From Scolanthus callimorphus (taxonomy: Eukaryota > Cnidaria > Anthozoa > Actiniaria > Edwardsiidae): a stretch of 64,000 nt of DNA. The notes under the pieces were generated by a model. The model did not search any database. It had not been told where the DNA came from and saw only the letters and a list, made by a program, of their open reading frames with translations. Location of the stretch: contig CM066922.1 in NCBI GenBank assembly GCA_033964015.1, positions 1,318,856 to 1,382,855 on the forward strand. Reading direction: 5' to 3'. This document shows, piece after piece, positions 12,601-22,714 of the stretch. Every line of letters starts with the position of its first letter. Positions within the stretch are counted from its first letter, which is position 1. Both the position numbers and the translations under genes were made by a program.

Positions 12601-14185
12601 GACAAAGGAGAAGCTTGATAATGATTGCACATTACACATGCCTTACTCAATTCTCTTCAAATTTCTGTTCTAAAGTATAGAAACATCCATACTGCCATCA
12701 TGTATATGGCAAACTTGCATGGTGATCACTTAAAATGCTACCTAAAATAATGCCTTCTTATTCACCATGTGTATACATACCTACAATGCTGTTCACGATG
12801 TCATTATCTAGATCAGTCAAGTTCCTGCCCTGCACATCTTCTTTTAAAAAAAAATTCTGGAAAAGTGCAGTGCCAGGGCAGCCCGCTCCGAGACTTCGCC
12901 CCCTTCGCACAAGTAAAAAGTGCAATTCTGCACATAAACACCCCCCCCCCCCCACAAGCTCTGACCACTGTAATGACAAAAACAACATACATTATCTTAG
13001 TGAAAACAAATCAATATAATTTAGTCAGTACGGTATTTCAGTAACAGTCCTCATGATCAATTCCTCGAGTTGCTCCTCTACTAACCTCTACTGAGTATTA
13101 AAGTATAAAACGTTTTTTTACCCCTAATGCTTGAGCTTGTGCCCGTGGCAACTTCCCATATTTGGGGGGAGAACTGATGTTTGGTTGTACATCTACACTT
13201 TTGCGATCTGTGAATACAATATAATTATATAAAAAAATATATAACAGAATTAGAGTTTTGCATGCAGTGCAGTGCAACATGGGCTTGATATAATAATTAA
13301 TTCATGGCATTTTTATTTATTTTGCATATGTATACTTTTATTTATTTGCAAGAAACAAGTGCACATGATAACTGCATTCTAGTGATTTTTCAATAAAACA
13401 TGAATGTCTTATAGTCACTAGTCACATTTTGAGGCTTTGCAAATACATTTTTACAAATGATAATTACTATTACCTTCAGAGTTTGCAAGTTTCTGCTCCA
13501 ACTCCCTAATTTTGAGGCGGAGCCTTTGTTTTTCGCCAAGACATAGGGCATCTACACATCTAGTGCCCTTGGGGGCTTTTCCCCCTTTGTCGGGGTGACG
13601 CCTTGCCTTTTCCTTTTCTCTGGCTGCAGCCACTGTTTTACATGATCCTGAACGGGTCCATCAGATGACTTTGCAGGTCCACTAGGTGATTGCTTAACAA
13701 GAAAAAGGCAGACGAATAATCAAGTAACAGGAATTTGCCAGGTCATCAGGCTTTGCTTAATGATGGCTCCCAAATTGTGATATCAAACAGTCTGTAGTCT
13801 TGTCATGACACTCCTTGTAGATATTGGGCAATATTCTATTAAAATAATGACAAACAAAGGCAGACTGCTAGCTGTACTCACAACACATGTAATTGCAGCT
13901 TGTGGACTTTTGGCAGCAATTTGAGGACTGGGGCTGCTGCTGGGACTGGCTCCAGCTGCCTCTTGGTTTGCATTTTTTGGTCTTGTATGGCCCTGTGCAG
14001 GGATTTGTGATTGCTTTAACCAGAGTCTGATTCTTTTTCCTTGTTACTTCAAGTTCCTTCTCTTTCTCTTCTTCTTGTTGCCTTGCTTTTTGGATCAGCC
14101 TTTCCTTTTTCCCCTTCAGTTTTCTTTAGCCTTTTTGGCCTGTTTTGTTCAATGTCTTCTATCTGGCTTTCACTGGATGTTGAAT
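6678..14185 (-). CDS. Candidate multi-exon gene (exon chain, minus strand), family not recognised
   Basis: A series of short open stretches on the minus strand is bounded by AG acceptors and GT donors: about 14185-13885, 13620-13474, 13209-13127, 12841-12782, 12560-12413, 12059-12032, 11429-11379, 11094-11045, 10599-10549 and 6720-6678. The 13.5-kb exon encodes a basic, coiled-coil-like stretch (KQRLRLKIRELEQKLANSEG). The first listed exon has a long K/E-rich helical stretch in a second frame and may carry a shift. The 12.4-kb exon contains SIRKSLRKRCGDINFKWKN, which I cannot assign. An N-terminal exon may lie at 28452-28257. Exon count and start are uncertain, and transposable elements occupy most introns. 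Confidence 0.4.
7140..7480. repeat. Second block of the ATGACGTCAT satellite
   Basis: Three successive units contain ATGACGTCAT (7181) and ACGTCATCGATGACGTCAT (about 7294 and 7424), spaced roughly 110-130 bp. They share the phrases 'aacatcgctaggt' and 'attaatatct'. The block starts beside a short CTCG run (CACTCACTCGCTCGCTCGCT). Same family as 1608-2700. Confidence 0.7.
7620..9410. mobile_element. 1.8-kb terminal-inverted-repeat element with internal subrepeats
   Basis: The ends are a perfect inverted repeat of about 39 bp starting GTGACCCTGCATGGGAAAAC and continuing GTATAATAACGACTTTCCG. It is flanked by ACAT (7616-7619 and 9411-9414), a possible 4-bp target duplication. Inside both ends lie degenerate arrays of short units such as AACGACTTTTTCAG, GTCGTTCAAACG and GAACGGGAATTTCAAACGA. 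The arrays keep a long frame open on the minus strand (7605-8162) with the periodic peptide F(A/G)RLKFPF, which I take as repeat-encoded, not a gene. No transposase is seen. The superfamily is unclear. Confidence 0.7.
8951..9105. repeat. Direct duplication of about 65 bp, period about 90
   Basis: GGGTAATCTATGAGTATTTT through ATTGTGCATGTTTGTTT occurs twice, at about 8962-9014 and 9052-9105, each preceded by a CCCGGGAAATTCC-like palindrome and a poly(A) or poly(T) run. It lies inside the 7620-9410 element. Confidence 0.75.
9420..10283. mobile_element. 864-bp element with ~115-bp inverted repeats
   Basis: The left end AGGCTCGCAGTAATAATGACC and the right end GGTCGTTATTACCGCGAGCCT are complementary, and similarity continues for about 115 bp to GCAGAGAGGCTAGTTTTAGG. 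It abuts the 7620-9410 element with about 10 bp between them. I found no convincing target duplication and no transposase. A G-run lies at about 10055-10069. Confidence 0.65.
10549..11429 (-). repeat. Triplicated 51-nt mini-exon
   Basis: Three copies of one small exon occur on the minus strand at 11429-11379 (51 nt), 11094-11045 (50 nt) and 10599-10549 (51 nt). Each is preceded by a T-rich stretch and TAG and starts AGAG(C/T)A(A)TAGTGTACA. The last two end with a GTATGT/GTATTT donor, the first with GTGTAA. The 51-nt copies add 17 codons without changing frame (ESNSVHALENEDVNGIEG in one copy). The 50-nt copy would shift the frame if included. Surrounding intron sequence (TTACAAAGAC..) is also partly repeated, so the unit was duplicated with its flanks. 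Confidence 0.6.
11534..11945. mobile_element. 412-bp MITE with G/C-run ends, 8-bp duplication
   Basis: Flanked by CTTGGGAT at 11526-11533 and 11946-11953. The left end begins CCGGGGGGTCTTC and the right end finishes with a long C run and CGG. Just inside, GATAGGGGTGCTCGTCG and its complement CGACGAGCACCCCTATC form matching arms. The interior repeats GGTATTTTTTAGGG and GTATTTTTAGGG several times. An 8-bp duplication suggests the hAT group. No gene. Confidence 0.75.
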
Positions 14186-14769
14186 CTGAAAACAGTGACA
14201 CAGCACCATATTGAAAAAGATTAAAGGTTATGCACTAGCGCTTTTGAAAGACAGTCTGTCCAGAGGGGTTGTGGATTTGACTGGCTTCAACTCTGGGACT
14301 TGACACTTCCACCCAGGAAGAAAGAGGACAAAATGACAATCATAGAAAGTTGAGCTCTTCAACACTTGCGTTGCATGGTTCAACGTATAATTTAACTTGT
14401 AAATCTTTAAAAAATAAAAGCCTGATAAGGCTGATTTTTGAGGGCCAAAGGGAGGGGCGTTTCACTGGAATTTCCTTCCAAGGAAGTGGGACTACAGGCT
14501 TTTTAAGGTACAAGCCTGTAAGTGATTCTGTGGTAATACTATAAACCAATGTTTCACGCCAAAAATTAATATGCTGCCTGAATTGGTAAAACGAAACCAA
14601 TCGTGTTCTCTCTCGTTGTGTTGTTAGCCTTCGCGGTTTTGCTGTTGTGCATTTTTCTTTGTTATCTTGCCCCCGGCCAAAACAACTATGCGACTGTATG
14701 AGACGCGACTACTTCGTAAAAGTTACAGGGTTTGTTAAAAAAAGTTTCCTATGTTACCTCAGGTACCAG
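14186..14769. other. No recognised gene
   Basis: Only short frames are visible; a small inverted pair (ACAGGCTTTTTAAG / TACAAGCCTGTAAG) lies near 14493-14522. This is likely intronic or intergenic. Confidence 0.4.
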
Positions 14770-14816
14770 AGTAGTCCAGTCAATCTACGGTTGGACCCAC
14801 CACTAATTGCAACAGA
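14770..14816 (+). repeat. Left half of an inverted pair bracketing the CXC-gene locus
   Basis: TAGTCCAGTCAATCTACG followed by ACCCACCACTAATTGCAACAG. The complement of both blocks, with 13 bp more between them, occurs at 27214-27272. The pair could be terminal or subterminal repeats of an element carrying the gene between them, or simply two copies of a dispersed repeat. A partial relative (TTCTGTTGCAATTAGT) also occurs near 1461. Confidence 0.5.
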
Positions 14817-14910
14817 AGATTTCTCAACGCGATTTGCCTAAGAAAATAGTGCTTACAACATACTAAAAGTCCTAAGAAATCCTAGTTTCGGAAAAGCCTC
14901 AAAATCAAGG

Positions 14911-15062
14911 AAGCACGGTTGGTCCAGCGTTACGGCGTTGGGTCTCTCACAGCTGTGATCCGGGTTCGACTCCTGGCCGGGACAGAGGAAATTTTCTTTC
15001 TGTTCGGGTCTCGGTCGAAACTGGTCCATATTGTGAGTTGAACTTTGTTCTACTGTGTTTCA

Positions 15063-15094
<32 letters not shown>

Positions 15095-15322
15095 CGTCTC
15101 GCCTTTCTACCCTACCCAGTTCCAAGGGGGACGTTAAAGAACCACTGGGGACGTAATAAACCCTCTGGCAGTGACCACCTCAGTGTCTGTGCTTAAGACC
15201 GCTTGGCTGCCAGTGGCGCCGTTGAGACCCAACGCAATTCAGCTTACGAGCTGCGAGATTGGGGAGTCGGTCGCACATACGTTTACGTTTACGTTTTGTA
15301 TACGTTTACGTTTACGTTTAAA
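14911..15322 (+). mobile_element. tRNA-derived SINE
   Basis: The head has a pol III A-box-like GGTTGGTCCAGCG (about 14918) and a perfect B box GGTTCGACTCC (14963-14973) with tRNA-like spacing. A roughly 300-bp body follows, and the element ends in an (ACGTTT)n tail at about 15288-15322. Head, body and simple-repeat tail in this order are diagnostic of a tRNA-type SINE on the plus strand. I could not define its target duplication by eye. Confidence 0.75.
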
Positions 15323-15655
15323 ATCGACTTGATGTAAACTCACTCTCTGACATAGCATGAAAACGAGGCTAAAACTGGAAGTGACCATATTTCTCAAAGG
15401 AAACGTTCGTTATCTGTAAAATTTTAACGGATTATTGATAAGATATTTAAATTCAAGCCAATTTTTATATTATTACGCGAGTTCTTTTTATTTAACTAGA
15501 ATTCAGTTGATACATAAAACACTGAAAGGAGCGTAATTTCAGTCACGACTTACCACAACACTCTTTTTCATTTTAATGTTCGTTCTTTACATTGCTATGT
15601 ACAGTCTTGGTTCCAACATTTTTCTAATCGTGAAAGAGCACACAGGAGACGCCTT

Positions 15656-17083
15656 CTACTCATCGTCATCACTGTCACAGGACTCGATAGAGGAATTGGA
15701 ACAGCCTGATCCTTTGCAGTGGCCACAGACCGCGGAACACTCCAAACCATGCTTTCGACACGAACATCTTAGCGTGTTGCATCCACGTTTGCAGTTGCAT
15801 CGCAGCACCTGTAAGGAGGCTCTCTGCTGCAGGAGGCAGATCCGTCATTACTGGATTATTTGGCTTTCTTGTAGCTTCCATCCCCATTCCTCTAGATTAA
15901 TTTCTTCTCCTTTCCACTGCTGAATTTGACAGAAAAAACGAAAGCTGTGATATTTGGCCACTGAAGAAGTGGGCGGGAGGTTGTTTGTTCAATCTTGGTT
16001 CGCTTTGTTGCTAGTTTTCCTGATAACGCAGGTATCGAAGGTCATCTAGACGTTGCCCTGGCTTTCCATTTAAGAGCAAGATAAGAGCATTTTCTCCTGC
16101 CTTGTGAACGCTTTCTTTTGCTGCATTCGTATCTTGGAATACCTTGGCAGACTCCCTAAACTGAGATGAGGTCATAAACTTTTTAAGCGCTGCTCCTTTT
16201 CTGATACCGTAGACACGAGAAGTTGTGTCACATCCTAGTACAGCGTGGATGAAGAGGATGTTTTGACAGACATCACTTCCCAGTTGCAATTTTGCACTCT
16301 TGATATTCCAGACGCGGCGCCTTATGGTATTGTTCTTGGGCTCCGGGATGAAGAACAGGTCATGGCAATCAGGCTCCGCGTGAAAGAGAAGAAGGACCAA
16401 TAAGTCGGTATCATCTCCTACAAGGATGGTAGTTCTTGTCCTTGCTGATTCAACTGCAGTCTTCGCGATAAGCTGGTGAGCGTCACCATTGGAATGTCGC
16501 GTCTCACAGCGATGCTCGTGAGATAGCATGTCAAGGAACCGCTGCTTGTTTCTCTTTATTCGACAGGAACAGGTCTTTTTTCATGTTGATCTTCATTTCT
16601 TCGGTGAACGACACGGTGGGTGCAGTCTTGCCTGATGATCTCCTGTGCTGCGTCATCTGTTTGGTAGAGCTATGTTCATATCTATCAAAGACGATCATCG
16701 CCGTACCAAACTTCTTTGTCACGTAATTACAATACAGATTACACACTTCTTTGTAAGTCGCCGATCCGGGGGAAGGCCAAACTATCCTGTGTAGGAGCGC
16801 TCCACCGTCTAAACGTACTGCAAATCTGTCTCATTTGGTGCGCTTTCAGCTTTTGTCTGGGGAGAAAGCTTCAACCAGATGGCACCAGGGCCGGCTTGTT
16901 TGGTTGCAGGAGCATCAAGGACGAATCAAACAGGGAAGCTGGGTAAGTACAAAGTTCGTGACGAAATAGCGCTGGGAGATCGTCGCATTGGTGTGAGGCT
17001 AGAATTAAGCGCTGAAATAGTAACTGCGGGTCAACTTGCACATTTTCATTGTTTATCTTGATAGCAGATTTCGTAGCTAGAGT
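15656..17083 (-). pseudogene. 3' part of a PIN/FEN-like + CXC cysteine-cluster gene
   Basis: This is the downstream half of the gene whose 5' half lies at 22715-26153. From 17083 the frame reads VTLATKSAI..., VQVDPQLLFQ and LFDSSLML, then shifts. At 16746-16011 it has GDAHQLIAKTAVESA, VGDDTDLLVLLL and HAVLGCDTTSRVYGIRKG, a pattern like the acidic and helix-turn-helix parts of FEN/XPG-type PIN nucleases (inference). It ends near 15800-15656 with a cysteine cluster (CNCKRGCNTLRCSCRKHG, then CGHCKGSGC) resembling CXC domains, and a TAG stop at 15656-15658. There are several frameshifts and stops, for example near 16530, 16750 and 15840. I do not know a named function. Confidence 0.55.
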
Positions 17084-17088
17084 AACGG

Positions 17089-17727
17089 TGTCGCGATCTC
17101 GACACGCCAGCAGACACTGGGTGTTGTGGGTCTACTTCGCCAGCTCAGCCACAGTGCGGCAAACAAACTTGATTTTATAGCCTTTATTCGATCAGCTTAT
17201 TTACAGCACAAGCGGTGAAAACTACAGGATTTAAATACAATAATTACACATTAAAACTAGACTTATAACTATGAATTGATGTAAAATCACAAATCAAAAA
17301 TGGACACATTGTTAAAGAACTTACATCTGATCCTGTCTCTATGAATTGAGAAACTTCACAAACTCTGTATGACTATGTTACTCCTTGAAAGTGCAAAGAC
17401 TCCTTATGGACACTCCCAGTTTTACTCCGTATGATTTTGAAACTCCTATTGACTCCGATTAGTAACTCAACTCTGACTTATAACTCCACCACTAACTTCA
17501 ACTGCTAACTCCGACTCCTAACAATGTGCTTTGTGGACAGCTTATATATGCTTTAGCGCTAAGTGGTATTTTTAAAACGAATCAAATGTCACTCACTACT
17601 ATCTAACTGACAAACAATCAATTTTTAAGGAAGCCGAGGATTTTATAGAATCTTACGTGGAAAACAAAGAACTGTTGAAAATGCTATATGAGAGTTCGTG
17701 GTGCGCTAGGTGCGCGAGTTCGTAACA
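17089..17727 (-). repeat. 3' LTR of the BEL/Pao element
   Basis: Begins (minus strand) TGTTACGAACTCGCGCACC and ends GATCGCGACA. It contains about 48 bp at its inner-gene end and about 45 bp (TTGATTTTATAGCC..) that are absent from the other LTR, indicating later deletions there. A run of CTCCGAYT/AACTC repeats marks the middle. Confidence 0.85.
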
Positions 17728-18611
17728 CTCCTCGCCCAAGGATGGCATACATCCTTGTTATTGGTGATATTGTTCTCTGTACTCTTTACTCCTGTTTTTG
17801 TACCTCCTTTTCTGTCGACTCCACTGGTACTAAAAGCACCAGCTCCTTTATCGGTCGAAGATACTAACCCGTCGTCGCTTTGGGTCGCCTCAGTAACTCG
17901 ATCGATCGGCCAGTTGTTTCGGTGCTCCTGCTCATCTTTCATTAGGACTACATCTTCTTGTAGATTTCTCGTAGTCTCTCGTAGGGCATCGTCTGATTCT
18001 GTAAACGGGGCGCACACTTGGGTTCTATCTTGCGGTAGGTACGCCATGTGTTGCTCAAGGGGTCGCCCGCGCAATGTTTCGCATACTACGCACCTTCCGA
18101 TGACCTTTACAACATTGCGGTGGACTCCGATGATCCAGTACCCTCCCTTGCGAACTGCGCCTCCCGTGGTTTGTCTCCCTTGGTGGTGAACTTTATGGCG
18201 GACGTGACCGATGATCAGGATGATTATGAGAAGCGCAAGTGCTCGCTGCAGAGAAACAAGACTTGAAAATCGATTAACTCTGTCTGCCCTTAGTCTGTTC
18301 ATCTTGCTTATTCCTATGATTTCTAGCGAGGCGAACCCTTTTCTTACTTCGGGATCACTGTCATTCGGGGCTTCTATGTCCGATGGTGCGTCTATACCCT
18401 GCCGTTCCCGGGAATTCGGGACCCTTGATCGAGGTGGACTCCATTTGCTTGTTGGGCTTAACTCCTCGGTTTGCTTGATCGGTAAGGTTGTTCTCGCTCT
18501 TGATAAATTTCCATTGGTGCGGCTGAACTCCACGATTCTCTTCTTGGCTTTGGTTGTTTGGCATCTTCGTCGCAGGGTCTCTGAAAGATAGCGGCATCTC
18601 CCAGTTACCAT
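17728..18611 (-). pseudogene. BEL/Pao pol remnant: RNase H end, integrase zinc domain, C-tail
   Basis: A fragment with an integrase zinc-binding (H2C2) signature, IGHVRHKVHHQGRQTT then GYWIIGVHRNVVK and CVVCE, runs straight into AYLPQDRTQVCAPFTES and then jumps at about 17995 to LQEDVVLMKDEQEHRNNWP, the post-catalytic tail seen in BEL integrases. The DDE core that should lie between is deleted. Upstream, HQWKFIKSENNLTDQANRG resembles the end of the RNase H domain and follows the pre-RT linker directly, so the RT core is deleted near 18550. Confidence 0.7.
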
Positions 18612-19581
18612 TGGCGTTTCTATGGATACCAGCTAAGAATCTTTTATCCTCCATGGACAGGGTGGACTCGTTGTCGTCCCTTGTTGTGCAGAACGCGTCG
18701 GAGGTAGCTCCTCTTTCCTCTCCTAAGCCCTCCCTCACCGTGATGGTGTTCGGACATGGTACGTACTCTGCGTCTTGTGTGCTTACACCTGTGCGGTGGG
18801 TGCGTATGTGCTTAGAACCGCCGGACATGTCGAGGCACACTTGTCCGGAGATCGTCCAACCCAGTAAGTGTCTCTGCACCCAGGGAGCGCCTCTGGGACC
18901 GTTTCTGAACTCCCGAACTTTGAGCAGCTCGGGCGCGTCCCGTCCGATCAGTAGGTGGATGCCCGCGTGCTCGTCGATTGCTGGGATTTCAGCAGCGACT
19001 CCACGTAAGTGGGGGAATCTCCTCGCCGTCTCAGGTGTGGGTATTTCGCGCCTGTCGGAGGGTATGTTCTCACACTCGACGAGGGTTGGCAACTCGGCGG
19101 TTTGACCGTTCAGAGAGCTCACGACCAGGCTAGTAACGCGATGCCCATACTTCTCCTCTTTATCTCCGCTGCAGGTGGAAAGGTAGTACTTTTCATGCGA
19201 TCCCTGCGCGGCTAACTGGTCGGCTAGTTGAGTGCTTATTAGCTAGGCGTTGCTCTGATCATCAAGAATAGCGTACACGCGTTGCACGGATTTATGGTCG
19301 CGCTTAGCGTAGATATCTATGAGAACTATTTTACTGCACGATAACCCTCGCCCCTCTCCGGAGCAGACTGCTGTGCAGGTTGACTTGACGTCCTGGGGTT
19401 TTTTCTCCGGTTTGTCTCTATGCAAAAGGGCGATATGGCGCTTGTCGCCGCAGACAGTGCAGCTAGTGTCCGCTGTACATGCAGCGGCTATATGGTTCCC
19501 AGAGAGACACTTGAAACAGAGTCCCGCTTTAAGAATAAAGTTCGTTCGTTCTTCTAAACATTTGCGCCGAAAGCTTTGCAT
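18361..19581 (-). pseudogene. BEL/Pao CCHC knuckle and aspartic protease
   Basis: The 19581-19243 part has CFKCLSGNHIAAAC (a CCHC zinc knuckle) and CTVCGDKRH, then AILDDQSNA with the D-x-S type protease site. A TAG stop follows at once, and the frame continues in register (from about 19240 to 18361) with HLLIGRDAPELL and LGWTISGQVCLD, the second half of the retropepsin-like DUF1758 domain of BEL elements. The protein then breaks off after MPLSFRDPATKMPNN, where RT should begin. Confidence 0.75.
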
Positions 19582-20035
19582 TCAGATAGGGTATGCCCCT
19601 CTCGCTCATGAAATTGACAGACCTTGCTTTCTTTTTCTTTCTGGTTAGGCTGCGCGGGATTGGTCTGCACGGGATTGGCTGCGCCGCTTCGTTCTGATCA
19701 TGGGATGTGTTGGTCAAGAGTGCTTTGTTTGAGTTCGTTCCAATCTGCTGCGGTTTGAATTTAGGCGTTTGGGCCTGGGTTGGGACTCCCGCTGACAAAT
19801 TGGGATAATTCTTAATTTTAGCTTGTCTCTCAACAGTTCTCTTGAAATGAGCGAAACTGGGATAAGATCATCGTGTAACTCCCCAAATGTCACCACCTCT
19901 TTTCCCCACTTCCCTTTTAGCGAGGCTGGCAGTTTAGCCGCTATAGGCGCTATAGAACTAGGATAGTTTTAGGCAGGCGAGACCGGGAAGATAAGCTATC
20001 TGACTTTCAACATCGGCGCAAATATCGGCAAAATG

Positions 20036-21343
20036 TTATAGTTTCGTGTTTTCGTTCTCCTTGAACTCTGCGGCGGTCTTTAACTTATCTAAGAGGGTGT
20101 TTGTTATGACAGCGGGGCTGCCAAAGCGCCTCTCCAATTCTTCCCACACGTCACGCAAAAGGCCTGTAGGATTATTTTGTATTCGCTTCCTAAAATTATC
20201 CACGACTTGTTGAACTTCACCCCCAGTATATTTGTGCAAATAGTTAATTTCCTGTTGCGGTGTGACGTTTGCGTCGTGAATCATTGCTTGGAAAGCTGAT
20301 TTCCATGCATGAAAAAGCTTGGCGTCTCCGATAAAAACGTCGGGGTGGCATTTTGGAAGACTTTGGCGTGCTAGGCTAGAGACTATTTGTTCATTTGAAG
20401 AGGTTAGAGCTTCAACAAGTTGAATCCCTGTTATCTCATGCGCGAATGGCGTAGATGCTATCGCTGGTCTAAGCGCGGACCGGGGACTGGGCAAAGGTTT
20501 AGCGTGATCTCCTACTGTATTTGCTGTACGCGGCGGGCTGGGCTCGATTGCGCTAATATTCGGAAATTCCCGGGAAACATTTACTATGGGCGTAGTGCTA
20601 GCGTTTATCCAGACGCTAACTTTGCTTTCAGGCAAATGTTCGGGCACCCCCTCCAGTACATCCACTCCCTCCTCCCCATGTTCGTCCTTTAGCGCTTCGT
20701 CTAACGCCTCTAATTTAGCGTCTGCTACTGCTTCTTTTTGCGCGGCCGAGAGAAAAGCCATTTCGCGCTCGAACTCCAGTTCGCGTTGTTTAAGTTCAAT
20801 TTTTTTCTCTGCTATTGCGCGTTTATATTGAGCTTCCTTTTTTGCGGCAGCGGCTTCTGTCAACACGCGCAGTCTTGCCGAGCTTGATGTTGATGCGCCT
20901 GATAACCTCGAGCTCTTAGCAGACTTGACAGATCGCGGCGTTTTTGCTTGCGAGCGTGGCTTTGACTTCTCCGACGATTTGTCGGAGAGCCGATACTTTA
21001 TTTTGTTCATCAACATAAATGCATAGTTCAATAGTTTCTCATGTTGAGCTATTTCACTAGCCTCTTCAGTGAGCTCGTTATTCTTATCTTGTAGGCAGAG
21101 GCTAACCGCTTCTCGTATCACTACGTCATAGTTTTGAGTGATGGTCTCGAGATTAAGTAAATTAGGGTTTTGTACGTGCTCTCTTAATTCTTCTGCGGTT
21201 TGTAAGGAATCTCCTACTTGTTCTGATAACTTCTTAAGTTCCTTTAATTTTTCCTCAACTGCGTTCTGGAGAGCTTTCCAAGTCAAAGTTATTTGGCGTT
21301 TTTCCGTTGGCTCACTCGGTTGTTCCTCATCTGGTTGACTCAT
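20036..21343 (-). CDS. BEL/Pao gag (DUF1759-type), 435 aa
   Basis: ATG at 21343 opens a 435-codon frame. The N-terminal third is a coiled coil (KALQNAVEEKLKELKKLSEQ), the middle is charged and Ser/Arg-rich with long A/K/E helices, and the C-terminal part (FIGDAKLFHAWKSAFQAMI, then LRDVWEELERRFGSPAVI) matches the pattern of BEL gag capsid domains (DUF1759). It ends early at 20036; sequence continuing towards the zinc knuckle lies in other frames around 19714-19960, so gag and pol are separated by shifts. It would form particles with element RNA in the cytoplasm. Confidence 0.75.
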   Translation of the reverse strand: MSQPDEEQPSEPTEKRQITLTWKALQNAVEEKLKELKKLSEQVGDSLQTAEELREHVQNPNLLNLETITQNYDVVIREAVSLCLQDKNNELTEEASEIAQHEKLLNYAFMLMNKIKYRLSDKSSEKSKPRSQAKTPRSVKSAKSSRLSGASTSSSARLRVLTEAAAAKKEAQYKRAIAEKKIELKQRELEFEREMAFLSAAQKEAVADAKLEALDEALKDEHGEEGVDVLEGVPEHLPESKVSVWINASTTPIVNVSREFPNISAIEPSPPRTANTVGDHAKPLPSPRSALRPAIASTPFAHEITGIQLVEALTSSNEQIVSSLARQSLPKCHPDVFIGDAKLFHAWKSAFQAMIHDANVTPQQEINYLHKYTGGEVQQVVDNFRKRIQNNPTGLLRDVWEELERRFGSPAVITNTLLDKLKTAAEFKENENTKL

Positions 21344-21429
21344 GATTTCTTTTTTGAGCTCTCCTTAGTTAGAAAAGGATAAATACGGCTTACCTCCGGA
21401 CTCCGTATGGTTGAATTTCGCCAGCTCAA

Positions 21430-22709
21430 CCACAGTGCGGCAAACAAACTGGTGAAAACTACAGGATTTAAATACAATAATTACACATTAAAACTAGACT
21501 TATAACTATGAATTGATGTAAAATCACAAAGAAAAAATGGGCACATTGTTAAAGAACTTACATCTGATCCTGTCTCTATGAATTGAGAAACTTCACAAAC
21601 TCTGTATGACTATGTAACTCCTTGAAAGTGCAAAGACTCCTTATGGTAGACTGCTTGCAGCCCCTTTTTCGGCGAACGTCCGTAAATCGAGGGAACTTTT
21701 TTTTTCTTGCGGAACGCTTCAATTTGTTTACAGTGTCAAGTTACTCAGGAGAGGGAGAGATGCGCCACGGGGGGAAAACGCCGAAAGAAGGGACTGCGGA
21801 CACTCCTTTCAGAAACCTGGTTTTGTCAAAGGAATTTCACTTGAACATCTGATTGGCTAGAGTGTAAAGATCCATCAGCGCCGCGCCAGTAACCGCTTAA
21901 GTGCTGATGTACATAGACCGTGACGGGTTATCGCTCAGATATTCTGACGAGCTTCCTTCTCCGTGAAGAAAACAATATTTTGCAGTTACATAGACTGCTT
22001 GTAGCCCCTTCTTTGGTGAATGTCCGTAAATCGAGGGAGAAGTTTTTTTATCGACTTTTGTTTACAGTGTTTACATTTTTATACCAAACCTACACGCATC
22101 CGGTTCTCATCACAAAATTGATTGGCATAATTGACATTTAGCTATCGTCGATTTTATTCAGGGATTATTCGCAGTCCAGGGTGAGAATGATGTATTGACA
22201 GAAAAAAAGCCAGGTTTCTGAAAGAAGTGTCCGCAGTCCCTTCTTTCGGCGTTTTTTCCCCCGTGGCGCGTCTCTCCTTCTCCAGGGTAACTCGACACCG
22301 TAAACAAACCGAAGCGCGATGCGGGTAGAAAACATTCTCTCGATTTACGGACGTTCGCCGAAGAAGGGGCTGCAAGCAGTCTACCTTATGGACACTCCCA
22401 GTTTTACTCCGTATGATTTTGAAACTCCTATTGACTCCGATTAGTAACTCAACTCTGACTTATAACTCCACCACTAACTTCAACTGCTAACTCCGACTCC
22501 TAACAATGTGCTTTGTGGACAGCTTATATATGCTTTAGCGCTAAATGGTATTTTTAAAACGAATCAAATGTCACTCACTACTATCTAACTGACAAACAAT
22601 CAATTTTTAAGGAAGCCGAGGATTTTATAGAATCTTACGTGGAAAACAAAGAACTGTTGAAAATGCTATATGAGAGTTCGTGGTGCTTTAGGTGCGCGAG
22701 TTCATAACA
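21430..22709 (-). repeat. 5' LTR of the BEL/Pao element
   Basis: Matches the 17089-17727 LTR closely but lacks about 45 bp near 21455 and the terminal 48 bp next to the internal region. It is interrupted at 21647-22383 by a MITE with an 8-bp duplication. Its outer end TGTTATGAACTCGCG abuts the AACGG duplication at 22710. Confidence 0.8.
21647..22383. mobile_element. hAT-type MITE (737 bp) inside the 5' LTR
   Basis: Flanked by CCTTATGG at 21639-21646 and 22384-22391; the other LTR has a single CCTTATGG at this place, proving the insertion. The ends are long inverted repeats of about 190 bp starting TAGACTGCTTGCAGCCCC and containing CGAACGTCCGTAAATCGAGG and AACGCCGAAAGAAGGGACTG. A third, partial copy of the terminal motif (TAGACTGCTTGTAGCCCC) lies in the interior at about 21991, in the left-end orientation. 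There is no transposase. Confidence 0.85.
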
Positions 22710-22714
22710 AACGG

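Larger units (their letters stand above)
17089..22709 (-). mobile_element. BEL/Pao LTR retrotransposon, internally deleted
   Basis: Flanked by a 5-bp duplication AACGG (17084-17088 and 22710-22714). LTRs run TGT..ACA: 17089-17727 (639 bp, 3' LTR) and about 21430-22709 (5' LTR, enlarged by a MITE). By eye the aligned LTR parts differ at about nine bases, so the insertion is fairly recent. Internal order on the minus strand: gag, CCHC knuckle, aspartic protease, then only remnants of RNase H, integrase zinc domain and the C-terminal tail. The reverse-transcriptase core and the integrase catalytic core are missing, so it could move only in trans. It splits the host-side gene within one codon run. 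Confidence 0.9.

Noticed and set aside
14918..14985. Functional tRNA gene
   Set aside because: A and B boxes are present but the acceptor stem does not close and a SINE body with a simple-repeat tail follows.
15576..15923. 115-codon plus-strand frame
   Set aside because: It is the antisense of the CXC-gene 3' end, where the minus strand shows the real Cys-cluster pattern.
17706..18189. Plus-strand 159-codon frame
   Set aside because: Antisense of the BEL pol remnant, whose minus-strand frame has the integrase zinc signature.
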